A DNA stretch of 64,000 nucleotides. Source: Roseivirga sp. UBA6052 (lineage in GTDB: Bacteria; Bacteroidota; Bacteroidia; Cytophagales; Cyclobacteriaceae). The stretch lies in the NCBI GenBank assembly GCA_002427755.1, contig DIYO01000004.1:248001-312000 (forward strand). The letters are read 5' to 3'. Below are positions 46,309-55,204 of this stretch, piece by piece; the first letter of the stretch is position 1, and the number at the start of each line of letters is the position of its first letter. The translations under genes and the position numbers were made by a program. The notes beneath the pieces are model-generated. The model ran no database searches, was not told where the DNA came from, and saw only the letters and a list, made by a program, of their open reading frames with translations.

Positions 46309-47087
46309 TACTTTTCCTCAATTCCTAGGCCGAATAAGGCAAAATCATATTTCACCGGATCTTGAGGATCGTACTTCTTCAGGCTTTCGGTCAACTCAAT
46401 GGCGGTTTGCCAATTCATCTGTTTGCGCGTGATCAACTGAAAACGTCTGGCTACTCTTTCTACATGAAGATCGCAAGGGCAAACCAGCTGGCTAGGCTTT
46501 ATCTTCTTCCATAAGCCAAAGTCTACGCCATTATTATCTTCTCTGACCATCCACCGTAAGAACATATTGATACGCTTGCATGCCGATTTTCTTAAGGGAG
46601 TAGCAATATGCTTTTTCGTTCTATGCGGTGCATATGGGAGCGCAAAGAATGACTCATGGAATTGAATAAGTGCATGCTCCATATTCTGATCATCTGTTCC
46701 GAGACCTTTAGTAAAGGCCTCTTCGAGTGAATTATGGTTTGAATAAAAGTGCCTTAACCATTCTACAAAATAGAGGGTATCAATATCGTTGAAAGTACGG
46801 TGCTTAAATTTTAGAAGTGGCTTCAGATCGTCTTCAGAATGATTTAAAATAAAATCATAAGGTGCATTGTCCATCATTTCAAACAGCTCTTTGCACTTAT
46901 TTATGATCGTGACACGCTGACCCCAAGCCAAAATAGCAGCCCAAAAGCCCGTAATCTCAATATCTTGAAGTTTGGAATAACTGTGAGGAATTGAAATTGG
47001 ATCAGGCTGAATGAAATTTGGCTGATTATACTCTTCAACCTTTGAATCAAGAAACGCCCGAAAATCTTCGAACTCTGCAGCAGCCAT
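46305..47087 (-). CDS. TIGR02757 family protein
   Basis: The 260-residue protein matches TIGR02757 (DUF2400), with DPISIPHSYSKLQDIEITGF near the start, the helical middle, RKSACKRINMFLRWMVR and the C-terminal PCDLHVERVARRFQLITR. The last two segments are like the helix-hairpin-helix region of endonuclease III-type DNA glycosylases, and the family is thought to be related. No iron-sulfur cysteine set is seen. Role unknown; it begins 1 base after the LysM gene end. Confidence 0.85.
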   Translation of the reverse strand: MAAAEFEDFRAFLDSKVEEYNQPNFIQPDPISIPHSYSKLQDIEITGFWAAILAWGQRVTIINKCKELFEMMDNAPYDFILNHSEDDLKPLLKFKHRTFNDIDTLYFVEWLRHFYSNHNSLEEAFTKGLGTDDQNMEHALIQFHESFFALPYAPHRTKKHIATPLRKSACKRINMFLRWMVREDNNGVDFGLWKKIKPSQLVCPCDLHVERVARRFQLITRKQMNWQTAIELTESLKKYDPQDPVKYDFALFGLGIEEKY

Positions 47088-47990
47088 TTATTGGAAGTAA
47101 TTCAGCTCTACTCTGAATCTTTTATCAACCGCTTTTAATTGAGAATAGGCTTTCTGATTTAGCTTAATCAATAAATTCTCATTCTCCTCAGTTTCCGGCA
47201 GCTTACCAATCACACGTACATAAACAGTTAAATCATTCATCAGATTTCTCACCTTGATCACCGTTCCTTTTTTAGCGGTTTTGTGTAGAGCAAAGTATTT
47301 GTCAGATGGATTGGCTTCGTCAATAACTTCAGCAAGTCCCTCGGTTTTCTTTGGACCAAAGCTTGTTCCGCCATAGTCAACAGGTTCCTCTTCTTCAGTA
47401 ACCTGCTCAGATGTATCGGCTTTGGTTACAATCTCAGAAACCTGCTCTTCTCTTCCTTCATTCTCATCCATTACCACTCTAATGTCAGGCTTTTTATCTA
47501 TGCCCACATCAAATACCCTGTTCTCTACGCCTTCACCTTCTAATAATTCTTGCTCTACTTCTTGCTCAATCTTTAATTCCTGTCCAAGAGACAAACTATT
47601 GGAAGATAGATTATTCCATTCCTTTATTTGAGTGACACTTACACCGTACTTCCTTGAAATAGCGAAGAGCGTCTCCCCTTCTGCCACTTTGTGAGAAATG
47701 GATTCAATTATGGTTGTGGTTCTGGGCTGCTGGGTTGGTAATTCTCCGCCAAATGGAATTTTCAAGGTCTGGCCCACCTGCAAACCACTAGCTAATGCAG
47801 GATTTGCATTATTAATTTCTGTAACTGAAGTTTTGTACCTCCTAGCCAAAGAATAGAGCGTTTGCTTCGATTGCACTTTATGTACAACAAAAACCTTCCC
47901 ATCTATTTCTTCAATACCCAAAGAATCAGTTTGTGCATTAGCTGCACTAACCATTAGTACGAATAAAAGAATGTTTAAATATTTCCTCAT
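47088..47990 (-). CDS. LysM protein with C-terminal RlpA-like barrel
   Basis: The 300-residue exported protein has a signal peptide (YLNILLFVLMVSAANA), LysM domain 1 at about 33-78 (HKVQSKQTLYSLARRYKT), LysM domain 2 at about 98-142 (HKVAEGETLFAISRKYGVS), an acidic linker and a C-terminal domain (GTVIKVRNLMNDLTVYVRVIG) that looks like the double-psi beta-barrel of RlpA. LysM binds peptidoglycan. It is likely a periplasmic cell-wall protein. It lies between the DUF4905 and TIGR02757 genes, all on the minus strand within 4 bases of each other. Confidence 0.86.
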   Translation of the reverse strand: MRKYLNILLFVLMVSAANAQTDSLGIEEIDGKVFVVHKVQSKQTLYSLARRYKTSVTEINNANPALASGLQVGQTLKIPFGGELPTQQPRTTTIIESISHKVAEGETLFAISRKYGVSVTQIKEWNNLSSNSLSLGQELKIEQEVEQELLEGEGVENRVFDVGIDKKPDIRVVMDENEGREEQVSEIVTKADTSEQVTEEEEPVDYGGTSFGPKKTEGLAEVIDEANPSDKYFALHKTAKKGTVIKVRNLMNDLTVYVRVIGKLPETEENENLLIKLNQKAYSQLKAVDKRFRVELNYFQ

Positions 47991-47993
47991 CAG

Positions 47994-48785
47994 TTAAATG
48001 CTGTAGGCCAGCAATTCCTTTTTTCCTTTAACAAATATAAGCTCTCGGTTGACGATAAAAAATGTACCCGAAGCAAGTCCTTTCAAATCTTGGTCCAACT
48101 TTTCTCGCAACAGCAACTCGCCATCCACACTAAATACGAAAAGTTCGTTCGAATAGCCTGTCTCTCCTTCAAAATTTGCCGAAACCACAAAAAAATCATC
48201 ATTCTGAAAGTATTCGAAGGACCCGGAAGCCTTCTTATTGATATGCTTAGTAATAAAACCTTGCAGCGTCTTAAAATGACTTGAAGTCTCTTCGAAATGA
48301 GAAGGATATGAGAGATTCCCATGGCCAGACGCAGGCTCAGCATCTACATCCAAAAATTCTCCTGATAAAATATCTAGACTTCGCTTTTCCTCACCGTTAG
48401 CAACCAGTGTAACTTGATTATCAGAAGCACTGAGGTATCTGGTATTTTCATGCTGCCATAAAACTTCTAAGCTCTTGAGATCTACAGCAAAAATTGACTG
48501 AAGCTCTATGTCTTGGGTATCATTAAAGATTTGAAATAAAGCAGCATCCTGTGCCAAATAAACTAGACTCACCCACCATTCCTCTTCAAATCTTATTTGC
48601 TCCCATAAGAAGGTCTCAGCCTTTGGATCAAAAAGTGAAAACAATACCTGTTGCTTTTCTTCATCTCTCTCCGTAATCATGATCAGATGCCCATTAGAAC
48701 GAACATCCCATATGGGAGCACCAAATTCGATTGAAAAAAGTGACTGCAACTGTTTAGACAAGACTTTCTTTGTATTTTGAAGCAA
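47994..48785 (-). CDS. DUF4905 family protein
   Basis: The 263-residue protein has repeated short beta-strand phrases ending in W or F (LFDPKAETFLWEQI, VDLKSLEVLWQHEN) like a small beta-propeller, and fits the Bacteroidota DUF4905 family. No signal peptide is evident. It is the first gene of the minus-strand run DUF4905-LysM-TIGR02757 and is divergent from the NfeD gene, 15 bases apart. Function unknown. Confidence 0.75.
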   Translation of the reverse strand: MLQNTKKVLSKQLQSLFSIEFGAPIWDVRSNGHLIMITERDEEKQQVLFSLFDPKAETFLWEQIRFEEEWWVSLVYLAQDAALFQIFNDTQDIELQSIFAVDLKSLEVLWQHENTRYLSASDNQVTLVANGEEKRSLDILSGEFLDVDAEPASGHGNLSYPSHFEETSSHFKTLQGFITKHINKKASGSFEYFQNDDFFVVSANFEGETGYSNELFVFSVDGELLLREKLDQDLKGLASGTFFIVNRELIFVKGKKELLAYSI

Positions 48786-48800
48786 AAATAGGCTATAAAA

Positions 48801-50183
48801 GTGGGGATCAAAGCATACAAAAATATCATCCGAACGATTTACCTAAGCGCCATACTCTTTCTGGCATTTGCTGCTTACGCTTCTGAGCAAGCCAAATACC
48901 AAGAAGGCACTATGCGAGTCTTTGTCATGGAGATTAGAGACAACATTGATCCTAGAATGAATCGCTATGTTGAATTGGCCTTAGAGCAGGCAACGGAAGA
49001 AAATGCCGATCTCATTATTATTGATATGGACACCTATGGTGGTGCCGTAAATGATGCAAATGACATTAGAACAAGAATTCTGGATTACGAAAAGCCTGTT
49101 TGGGTATACATTAACAATGATGCAGCCTCTGCAGGGGCATTAATCTCCATTGCGTGCGATAGTATTTATATGGTACCCGGTGCAAACATCGGTGCTGCAA
49201 CAGTTGTAAATGGTGTTGACGGCTCTCAAGCACCTGACAAATACCAATCTTATTTCAGATCTATTATGCGCTCAACAGCCGAAGAAACCGGAAGGGATCC
49301 TTTGATTGCAGAAGGTATGGTAGATGATAGGGTTGAGATTGAGGGTGTTACAGAGGAAGGTAAAATCATCACTTTCACAACATCTGAGGCCATTGCGAAT
49401 GGTTACTGTGAAAAAGAAGTAGCAAGCATTCAAGATATTTTGGAGAAGAACGAAATTGTTGACTACGAATTGATCGAATATGAATTAGGAGGAACTGAAA
49501 AGATCATATCCTTCTTTTTAAATCCTGTCATCAGTGGACTATTGATTCTGGTGATCACGGGAGGTATCTTTTTTGAGCTGCAAACACCTGGTGTAGGTTT
49601 TCCATTAGCTGCTGCGGGACTTGCCCTTATCTTATATTTGGTACCCTATTACCTTAACGGTCTGGCTGCCAATTGGGAAATAGCCGTACTATTTGTTGGT
49701 ATTGCATTAATTGCACTGGAAGTATTTGTAATTCCTGGTTTCGGAGTTGCAGGAATAGCCGGAATAGCCTGTACGGTTGGCGCTCTCATATTTATCATGC
49801 TTGGTAATGATAATTTCAATTTTGATTTCGTTCCAGCTGAAGAAATCACAACGGCAGCAACTGTAGTGGGTGTTGGCATCTTTGGTTCGATTGTATTATT
49901 GTTTGTTCTGGGGTACCGGTTTACACAATCGAACATGTTCAAGAGAGTGGCTCTGGTCACTACCCAAGATAAAGAAGATGGCTATGTGGCTACATTCTAC
50001 AAAAAGGAACTTGTTGGCCAAGAAGGTGTAGCTATGACAATACTTAGGCCTAGTGGAAGAATAGAAATCGAAGAAGAAATCTATGATGCTTATACCAGAG
50101 GTGAATACATAGAAGCGGGTGAAAAAGTTAAAGTCATAAGTCAAGAAGGCACTTCTCTAAAAGTCCGTGCAATCAAATCATGA
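48801..50183 (+). CDS. NfeD-family membrane protein with ClpP-like serine protease domain
   Basis: The 460-residue long-form NfeD has a signal or anchor helix, a ClpP/crotonase-fold protease domain (IDMDTYGGAVNDANDIR; NNDAASAGALISIACD with the nucleophile Ser; PDKYQSYFR with the general-base Lys), about four transmembrane helices (residues 240-370) and a C-terminal OB-fold NfeD domain (VGQEGVAMTILRPSGRIEI). In archaea such 1510-N proteases cleave the C-terminus of a partner stomatin. No stomatin/flotillin gene is adjacent. Start is GTG at 48801. It overlaps the PLP-enzyme gene by 4 bases. Confidence 0.9.
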   Translation: MGIKAYKNIIRTIYLSAILFLAFAAYASEQAKYQEGTMRVFVMEIRDNIDPRMNRYVELALEQATEENADLIIIDMDTYGGAVNDANDIRTRILDYEKPVWVYINNDAASAGALISIACDSIYMVPGANIGAATVVNGVDGSQAPDKYQSYFRSIMRSTAEETGRDPLIAEGMVDDRVEIEGVTEEGKIITFTTSEAIANGYCEKEVASIQDILEKNEIVDYELIEYELGGTEKIISFFLNPVISGLLILVITGGIFFELQTPGVGFPLAAAGLALILYLVPYYLNGLAANWEIAVLFVGIALIALEVFVIPGFGVAGIAGIACTVGALIFIMLGNDNFNFDFVPAEEITTAATVVGVGIFGSIVLLFVLGYRFTQSNMFKRVALVTTQDKEDGYVATFYKKELVGQEGVAMTILRPSGRIEIEEEIYDAYTRGEYIEAGEKVKVISQEGTSLKVRAIKS

Positions 50184-51436
50184 AGAAAGAATTAGAAGAT
50201 CAGTTCAGTGCTGAAACCTTAAGTATTATAGGCGGGCATGATCCTTCCAAAGCATTGAACTCCATCAAACCTCCAATATTTCAGACCTCAACTTTTAAGT
50301 TCAACACGGCTGAAGAAGGTAAGGCATTTTTTAACAAGCAGGTAGATGCAAGCAGTTTAGAAGAACGAAACAATAGCCTTATCTATACTAGGCTGAATCA
50401 TCCTAATCTTGTGGCGGCAGAATACAGGTTGGCAAAGTTAGACGGTGCTGAAGATAGTGCCTTCTTTGAATCAGGAATGGCCGCCATTACCACGTCTATT
50501 CTTACTTTTTGTAAGGCAGGTGATCTCATAGCGCTTTCTAGTCCTCTCTATGGTGGTACCGATAAATTTGTAAAGGGCATTCTCACCACTTATGATGTAC
50601 AGTATCTTGAATTCGATTCGAGTCATTCGAAAGAAGATATACTACAAAAAATTTTAGATCATCCGAGAGCCCAACAGTTGAAAATGATCTATGTGGAAAC
50701 ACCTGCTAATCCAACCCTTTCGCTAATCGACTTTGATACGGTTGTAAAAGTAAAAACTGAACTGGCAAATGAAGGTATCGCTCCTGTTCTCGCAGCAGAT
50801 AATACCTACCTAGGCCCTATTTTTCAGCACCCCTTAGCTCATGGATTCGATATCATCCACTACTCAGCTACAAAATATATAGGTGGGCATAGCGATTTGA
50901 TTGCTGGTGCATGCTCGGGCAAAATGGATTTACTCGAGGAGATCAAGAAGATGAGAACCTATTTAGGCTGTATGGCTTCTCCGCATACCTCATGGTTATT
51001 AACAAGAAGTTTAGAAACAGTAGGCCTCAGAATGGAAAAACAAGCAAGTAATGCTAAACAAGTGGCTGAATTCTTAAATCATCATCCGAAAGTGAACAAA
51101 GTATATTTCACGGGTCTGCTGAAAGAAGGAAGTCATTCGCATGAAATCTTTAAGAAACAGCAGAAATCGGCCGGTGCTATGATGGCTTTTGATGTAGTAG
51201 GCGGAGAAAAAGAAGCATTCACCTTTTTGAATAGTCTTCAATTGATTCATTTAGCCATTTCTTTAGGCAGCACAGAAACCTTAGCTTCTCACCCTTATAC
51301 AATGAGTAGTTCGAATATGGCAGAAGCTGATCGATTGAAGAATCATATCACTCCGTCTTTAATTCGTATTTCTGTGGGTATTGAAAATCCTGAGGATCTA
51401 ATTAAGGATTTAGGACAGGCATTGGATAGTTTGTAA
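50180..51436 (+). CDS. Trans-sulfuration family PLP enzyme
   Basis: The 418-residue enzyme belongs to the Cys/Met metabolism PLP family. Seen are YTRLNHPN near residue 70, FESGMAAITTSIL, the VETPANPTLSLID stretch and the Schiff-base lysine in HYSATKYIGGHSDLI. The final domain contains SLGSTETLASHPYTMSS, which fits methionine gamma-lyase or cystathionine gamma-synthase/O-acetylhomoserine sulfhydrylase. The family members are hard to separate by motif; a gamma-lyase-like type is my best guess. It precedes the inverted-repeat unit at 51447 by 10 bases. Confidence 0.87.
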   Translation: MKKELEDQFSAETLSIIGGHDPSKALNSIKPPIFQTSTFKFNTAEEGKAFFNKQVDASSLEERNNSLIYTRLNHPNLVAAEYRLAKLDGAEDSAFFESGMAAITTSILTFCKAGDLIALSSPLYGGTDKFVKGILTTYDVQYLEFDSSHSKEDILQKILDHPRAQQLKMIYVETPANPTLSLIDFDTVVKVKTELANEGIAPVLAADNTYLGPIFQHPLAHGFDIIHYSATKYIGGHSDLIAGACSGKMDLLEEIKKMRTYLGCMASPHTSWLLTRSLETVGLRMEKQASNAKQVAEFLNHHPKVNKVYFTGLLKEGSHSHEIFKKQQKSAGAMMAFDVVGGEKEAFTFLNSLQLIHLAISLGSTETLASHPYTMSSSNMAEADRLKNHITPSLIRISVGIENPEDLIKDLGQALDSL

Positions 51437-51446
51437 AACTAAGTAT

Positions 51447-51476
51447 TACGTCATCCTGAACTTGTTTCAGGATCTT
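51447..51476 (+). repeat. REP-like palindrome, left arm
   Basis: Contains CGTCATCCTGAA, loop CTTGT and TTCAGGATCTT. The 8-base stem ATCCTGAA/TTCAGGAT is perfect. It is oriented so the GTCAT end faces outwards, away from the nuclease gene. A near-identical copy with CTCGT loop is at 62842-62868. Confidence 0.85.
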
Positions 51477-51504
51477 CTATCTTAATTGATAATTTCTTTG
51501 CAAA

Positions 51505-51816
51505 ATGGCCAAAGGAGGTAGCGTTTACATTATTTCCAATCCCAATAGAACAGTGCTCTACATTGGAGTGACTTCGGATTTGATTTCTCGTATCATTCAA
51601 CATAAAACAGGTGAATTCGAAGGCTTCAGTAAGAAATATCAATGTAGAGATTTATTGTATCAAGAAGAGTTTTCTTCAATTGAGGAAGCTATTGCTCGAG
51701 AAAAACAACTGAAAAATTGGCATAAGGAATGGAAATGGAATTTAATAAAAGAGTCGAACCCCGATCTAACAGACTTAAGCGAATCAATTGGAATTGACCT
51801 TCGGCTAGATTTATAA
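51505..51816 (+). CDS. GIY-YIG nuclease domain protein
   Basis: The 103-residue protein is a single GIY-YIG domain: VYIIS (GIY strand) at 7-11, LYIGVTSDLISRIIQH at about 18-33 with the YIG motif and catalytic Arg, and the metal-binding Glu in EEAIAREKQLKNW at about 60-72, then KWNLIKESNPDLTDL. Members of this UvrC-like small family cut DNA in the T4 I-TevI/UvrC manner. It lies within perfect inverted repeats and is intact, unlike its homologue at 3-306. ATG at 51505 fits the conserved MAKGGSVYI opening. No accessory domain is present, so DNA specificity may come from the REP hairpins themselves. Confidence 0.9.
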   Translation: MAKGGSVYIISNPNRTVLYIGVTSDLISRIIQHKTGEFEGFSKKYQCRDLLYQEEFSSIEEAIAREKQLKNWHKEWKWNLIKESNPDLTDLSESIGIDLRLDL

Positions 51817-51835
51817 ATCTCATATTTTTTTGAAA

Positions 51836-51865
51836 AAGATCCTGAAACAAGTTCAGGATGACGTA
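51836..51865 (-). repeat. REP-like palindrome, right arm
   Basis: It is the exact reverse complement of the left arm at 51447-51476, with the same stem and loop. It ends 21 bases before the ATG of the haemoglobin gene, so it lies in that gene's leader and could affect its expression. Confidence 0.85.
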
Positions 51866-51886
51866 TTATCCCATACAAATTCAAAT

Positions 51887-52258
51887 ATGTCAGATCAACC
51901 TACACTATACGACCAAATTGGAGAAACTCATATTCTGAAACTAGTAGATGATTTCTACGAAGGTGTTGAAGAAGATGAGTTAATCAGGAAGCTTTATCCA
52001 AAGGATCTGGAGCCTGCCAAAGATCGACTCAAACTCTTTTTGGTACAGGCTTTAGGTGGGCCAACCACTTATTCTGAACAACGAGGGCACCCTATGCTCA
52101 GGCGCAGACACTTCCAATGGAAGATTGGGGAAGAACAAGCCACACATTGGTTACAGCATATGCATAAGGCACTTGAGAAAGCTACTTTTTCCGAGGAGTT
52201 AAAAGATGCCTTCTGGAATTATGTCTATAAAGCAGCGCTACACATGATCAATCAATAG
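51887..52258 (+). CDS. Group II truncated haemoglobin
   Basis: The 123-residue protein has the 2-on-2 globin plan: TLYDQIGE at the N-terminus, LVDDFYEGVEEDELI for the B/C/E helices, LGGPTTYSEQRGHPMLRRRHFQW with the proximal His F8 in RRRHF, and THWLQHMHKAL with Trp G8 typical of group II (trHbO). These proteins bind O2 and may scavenge NO or peroxide. The start is ATG at 51887; a TTG-extended frame would run through the right REP arm and is rejected. Its stop overlaps the convergent GH17 gene by 11 bases. Confidence 0.9.
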   Translation: MSDQPTLYDQIGETHILKLVDDFYEGVEEDELIRKLYPKDLEPAKDRLKLFLVQALGGPTTYSEQRGHPMLRRRHFQWKIGEEQATHWLQHMHKALEKATFSEELKDAFWNYVYKAALHMINQ

Positions 52259-54053
52259 TGTAGTAGATATTCTTAATCTGAATCTCTTTGCCATCAAAAT
52301 TCGAATCTCCCAAAAAGAACAGAGGTGCAGTAACATCTTTCCAATTTGCACCATTGTCTAATGCTGAGAGTGACAGACTCACCTTTGTCCATGATTCACT
52401 GACATTGACACTTTTATTGGGGCCGATTAGTTGACCATTATTCACTTGATCGCCTCCAGCAAACGTCCCGGTTTGGAAACCCATGTTAAAGGTAGCTCTG
52501 GTATCTCCTTTAATCTCGAAGTGAAGTTTTCCATTCTTAAAAGCTGATAAATCTTCGCCTTTACCCATCAACTCTAAAGCACTTCCCCACCATTCTCCAG
52601 TACCAGTCGTCACAGTAATCACACCTTCAAGATCCATCTCAATGCCACAGGTTCCTTCCCATGCATTCAACTTGATATTGGAATTAGGGAAGGTCATGGT
52701 CTTATCTGATGAAGGGTCCATGATTTGAGAAGTCAGAACATAAACAGCTTCTTCCACTTTTGCACCAGGCGCCCTGGTTTCGTTTTTTGTGGTAATCTCT
52801 AAAATGCCAACTTCTTCAATAGTTGGTGGATTTAAAACTTCAGCCATTAAAGCAGCTTCATCACCAGAGTAGGTTTTAGTAATGGACTTACCATCTCTAA
52901 TGAGACCATCAAATCGACCTTCATCAACCCAATCCCAAAGCGCATATTTTGCTTGACCATTCAATTTTATCAATCCAAAATGATTCTCTGAACCCAATGA
53001 GTCTCTTGAATCTTTCCAACGTTCGTCAAAAGCCTCAAAATAGAAACAAGACATACCTTCTTCAGCAGTCCATTCTCTCATCAACTCATAATAAAGCTTC
53101 TCCTTATACTCATCGGCTGCTTTAGAACCGGTAGCGCCATATGAAGAAGCAGCAATGGTTGCCCAACCCGTCTCTCCTATATGAATCGGTTTGCTAATGC
53201 CTTTACTTTCCATATAAGTTTTAGCTCCGATATATTGCTCGTGAGCGTAGTCTTTTGCTCTAATCATGGCATTTTCAATCTGCTCCAATTTGTTCAAACC
53301 CATTTCTTCCTTTGGTACAGCCCAAAAAGCGGGATTATAATGCGAATCATGAAAAGGATATGTGTGAAGCGAAACGAAATCAACCGCTTCTAGCAGATCA
53401 ACTAAACCTTGTTTATCATAAGCATTGGACCCTCCACCCCATGACTCATAATTATCAGAGCTCGTGATCCATGTTTCAGCAGGGATTTCTCCTTTGGTTC
53501 TTAAGTCTTTTAAGTAGTTCACACCATCCAACACAATTTCCGGCTCTACAAAATAACCCACTGCCCACTGGACCATGGCTTCATTACCCACCGCAATAAT
53601 CTTCACGATATCAGGGTATTGATTTACCATTTCAACTGCAGCGTTTAACTCAGCCATATTATTCTCAACATTGGGCTTGCTATGATCTGGATTATCCGTC
53701 CACGCACCTTGACACTCGATCCAAGTCCCAAGCATCACATACATTTCAAAAGAAGCATCTTCTTTTTTCAGGTCATCAATAGCTTTTAGTAGGTTCTTAG
53801 CCTGACCAAACTGCTGCGTGTTGTAAGTCCTAATCAACTTGACTCCCATGGCACTGAGCAAGCGCATATCCTCTTTCAACTGTTCTACAGTTGGAACAAT
53901 GTCTCGTGTGGGTTCTCGATAACCACCAAAAGACATGGCCAAGTATTCTGGGTTTCCTAGAATATCAGCAGCCGATTTAGAACTTGGTGTTGGAGAACAA
54001 GCCACTAAGGCAATCAAACTGATAAGTATTAGGATTGAGTTGAGGTGCTTCAT
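52248..54053 (-). CDS. GH17-like beta-1,3-glucanase lipoprotein
   Basis: Lipobox Cys19 (LIALVAC) marks a lipoprotein. A TIM barrel follows from about 35 to 400. The strand AVGNEAMVQW gives the acid/base Glu and HIGETGWAT gives the nucleophile Glu, as in glycoside hydrolase family 17. The C-terminal 180 residues are a beta-sandwich, probably a carbohydrate-binding module. A laminarin or other beta-1,3-glucan substrate is inferred from family knowledge. It is a single gene without SusCD partners next to it. Confidence 0.82.
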   Translation of the reverse strand: MKHLNSILILISLIALVACSPTPSSKSAADILGNPEYLAMSFGGYREPTRDIVPTVEQLKEDMRLLSAMGVKLIRTYNTQQFGQAKNLLKAIDDLKKEDASFEMYVMLGTWIECQGAWTDNPDHSKPNVENNMAELNAAVEMVNQYPDIVKIIAVGNEAMVQWAVGYFVEPEIVLDGVNYLKDLRTKGEIPAETWITSSDNYESWGGGSNAYDKQGLVDLLEAVDFVSLHTYPFHDSHYNPAFWAVPKEEMGLNKLEQIENAMIRAKDYAHEQYIGAKTYMESKGISKPIHIGETGWATIAASSYGATGSKAADEYKEKLYYELMREWTAEEGMSCFYFEAFDERWKDSRDSLGSENHFGLIKLNGQAKYALWDWVDEGRFDGLIRDGKSITKTYSGDEAALMAEVLNPPTIEEVGILEITTKNETRAPGAKVEEAVYVLTSQIMDPSSDKTMTFPNSNIKLNAWEGTCGIEMDLEGVITVTTGTGEWWGSALELMGKGEDLSAFKNGKLHFEIKGDTRATFNMGFQTGTFAGGDQVNNGQLIGPNKSVNVSESWTKVSLSLSALDNGANWKDVTAPLFFLGDSNFDGKEIQIKNIYYTID

Positions 54054-54142
54054 ATGCTTAATATATAAAGTCTTAGAATTAACAGAGAAGACACCGTTTG
54101 CATTTCTCTATAATTGAATCATTATTCTATCTTCGCAGCAAA

Positions 54143-54886
54143 ATGAAGAGGCGACTACTTTTAATATACTCCGCTTATGGATTATTCGTCTTTGGATTGA
54201 TCTTCGCGGTTTTTCTGCCATTTTTCTTATTGGCAATGTTCATCAGACCCTTAGAGAAAATGGCAGCATTCCTGAACCATTTATGGGCTCGCATTTTCTT
54301 TTTTCTGCTCTTTCTCAATAGGACTAAAATTCGATACGAAGAGAAATTAGATAGAAAACAGCGCTACGTATTCTGCGCCAATCACATGTCTTATCTAGAC
54401 ATCCCAACCATGGGTTTAATCAATCATAATTTCAAATTCATTGGTAAATCATCATTGAGAAAAGTTCCTGTTTGGGGTTACATGTATTCTAGGCTTCATG
54501 TATTAGTGGATCGAGATAACTTCAGAAGCCGACATAACAGCTGGATAGAAGCGAAGGAGGCCGTAGACCGTGGTTTTAGCATGACATTCTTTCCCGAAGG
54601 TGGTATATATACCAAGACTCCGCCAAAGATGGTGCGTTTTAAGGAAGGTGCGTTCCGTGTCGCTGTCGATAAGCAAATTCCCATAGTTCCGGTTACGCTA
54701 CCAACAAATTGGAAAATCTTACCTGATAGCATGACCTTGGTTCAGCACCCAGGTTTGGTAGAAGTGCATGTCCACAAAGCCATTTGGCCAAGAGGCACAG
54801 ATGATAATGCTGTGAAGGAACTGATGAAAGAAGTCTATGAAGTAATTGATCAGAAGTTGGTAGATTTGGGGGCTTATGAAAGTTGA
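54143..54886 (+). CDS. plsC: 1-acyl-sn-glycerol-3-phosphate acyltransferase
   Basis: The 247-residue PlsC-family protein has an N-terminal hydrophobic segment and the acyltransferase motifs NHMSYLD (HX4D), the region GKSSLRKVPVWGYMYSRL, and FPEGGIYTKTPPK (motif III) with VPVTLPTNWKI (motif IV). It makes phosphatidic acid from lysophosphatidic acid at the inner membrane. The ATG at 54143 is preferred over 54098, which lies in the divergent spacer. It overlaps gatC by 11 bases. Confidence 0.92.
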   Translation: MKRRLLLIYSAYGLFVFGLIFAVFLPFFLLAMFIRPLEKMAAFLNHLWARIFFFLLFLNRTKIRYEEKLDRKQRYVFCANHMSYLDIPTMGLINHNFKFIGKSSLRKVPVWGYMYSRLHVLVDRDNFRSRHNSWIEAKEAVDRGFSMTFFPEGGIYTKTPPKMVRFKEGAFRVAVDKQIPIVPVTLPTNWKILPDSMTLVQHPGLVEVHVHKAIWPRGTDDNAVKELMKEVYEVIDQKLVDLGAYES

Positions 54887-55172
54887 TAAGGAGACATTAC
54901 ATAAAATAGCTCATCTCGCACGCTTGCATGTAAAACCTGAGGAGGAAGACAAGTTGCAGGAAGACATGAGCAAAATCTTGACTTGGGTAGCTAAACTAGA
55001 CGAATTAGATACTGAAGGCGTAGAGCCACAAACTCATATGACTTTCGAAAAGAATGTACTTCGCGATGATGTACCTAAAAGCGAAATTACAACTGAAGAA
55101 GCTTTAAAAAACGCGCCTAAGCATAGCAACAATCATTTTGAAGTACCTAAAGTACTCAAGCGCAATTCGTAA
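54876..55172 (+). CDS. gatC: Asp-tRNA(Asn)/Glu-tRNA(Gln) amidotransferase subunit C
   Basis: The 98-residue protein has the GatC plan: HKIAHLARLHVKPEEEDKL at the start, KILTWVAKLDELDTEGVEP in the middle, and a C-terminal KNAPKHSNNHFEVPKVL tail that contacts GatA. It stabilises the GatCAB complex that converts Glu-tRNA(Gln) to Gln-tRNA(Gln) and Asp-tRNA(Asn). gatA and gatB are not next to it, which is common in this phylum. It overlaps plsC and is followed by the 850-residue gene. Confidence 0.94.
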   Translation: MKVDKETLHKIAHLARLHVKPEEEDKLQEDMSKILTWVAKLDELDTEGVEPQTHMTFEKNVLRDDVPKSEITTEEALKNAPKHSNNHFEVPKVLKRNS

Positions 55173-55204
55173 ATAAGATCGAACGTTATCTTTGAAATTC
55201 AACC

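Larger units (their letters stand above)
51447..51865. mobile_element. GIY-YIG unit bounded by 30-bp inverted repeats
   Basis: A 419-base segment begins with TACGTCATCC... and ends with its exact reverse complement ...GGATGACGTA; the two 30-base arms (51447-51476 and 51836-51865) match at all positions. Only one gene, the GIY-YIG nuclease, lies inside. Each arm holds an internal hairpin ATCCTGAA-CTTGT-TTCAGGAT. No clear target-site duplication is visible beside the arms. The unit fills nearly the whole gap between two ordinary genes. I infer a small mobile or formerly mobile element; this is an inference from architecture, not from a recognised transposon family. Confidence 0.6.
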
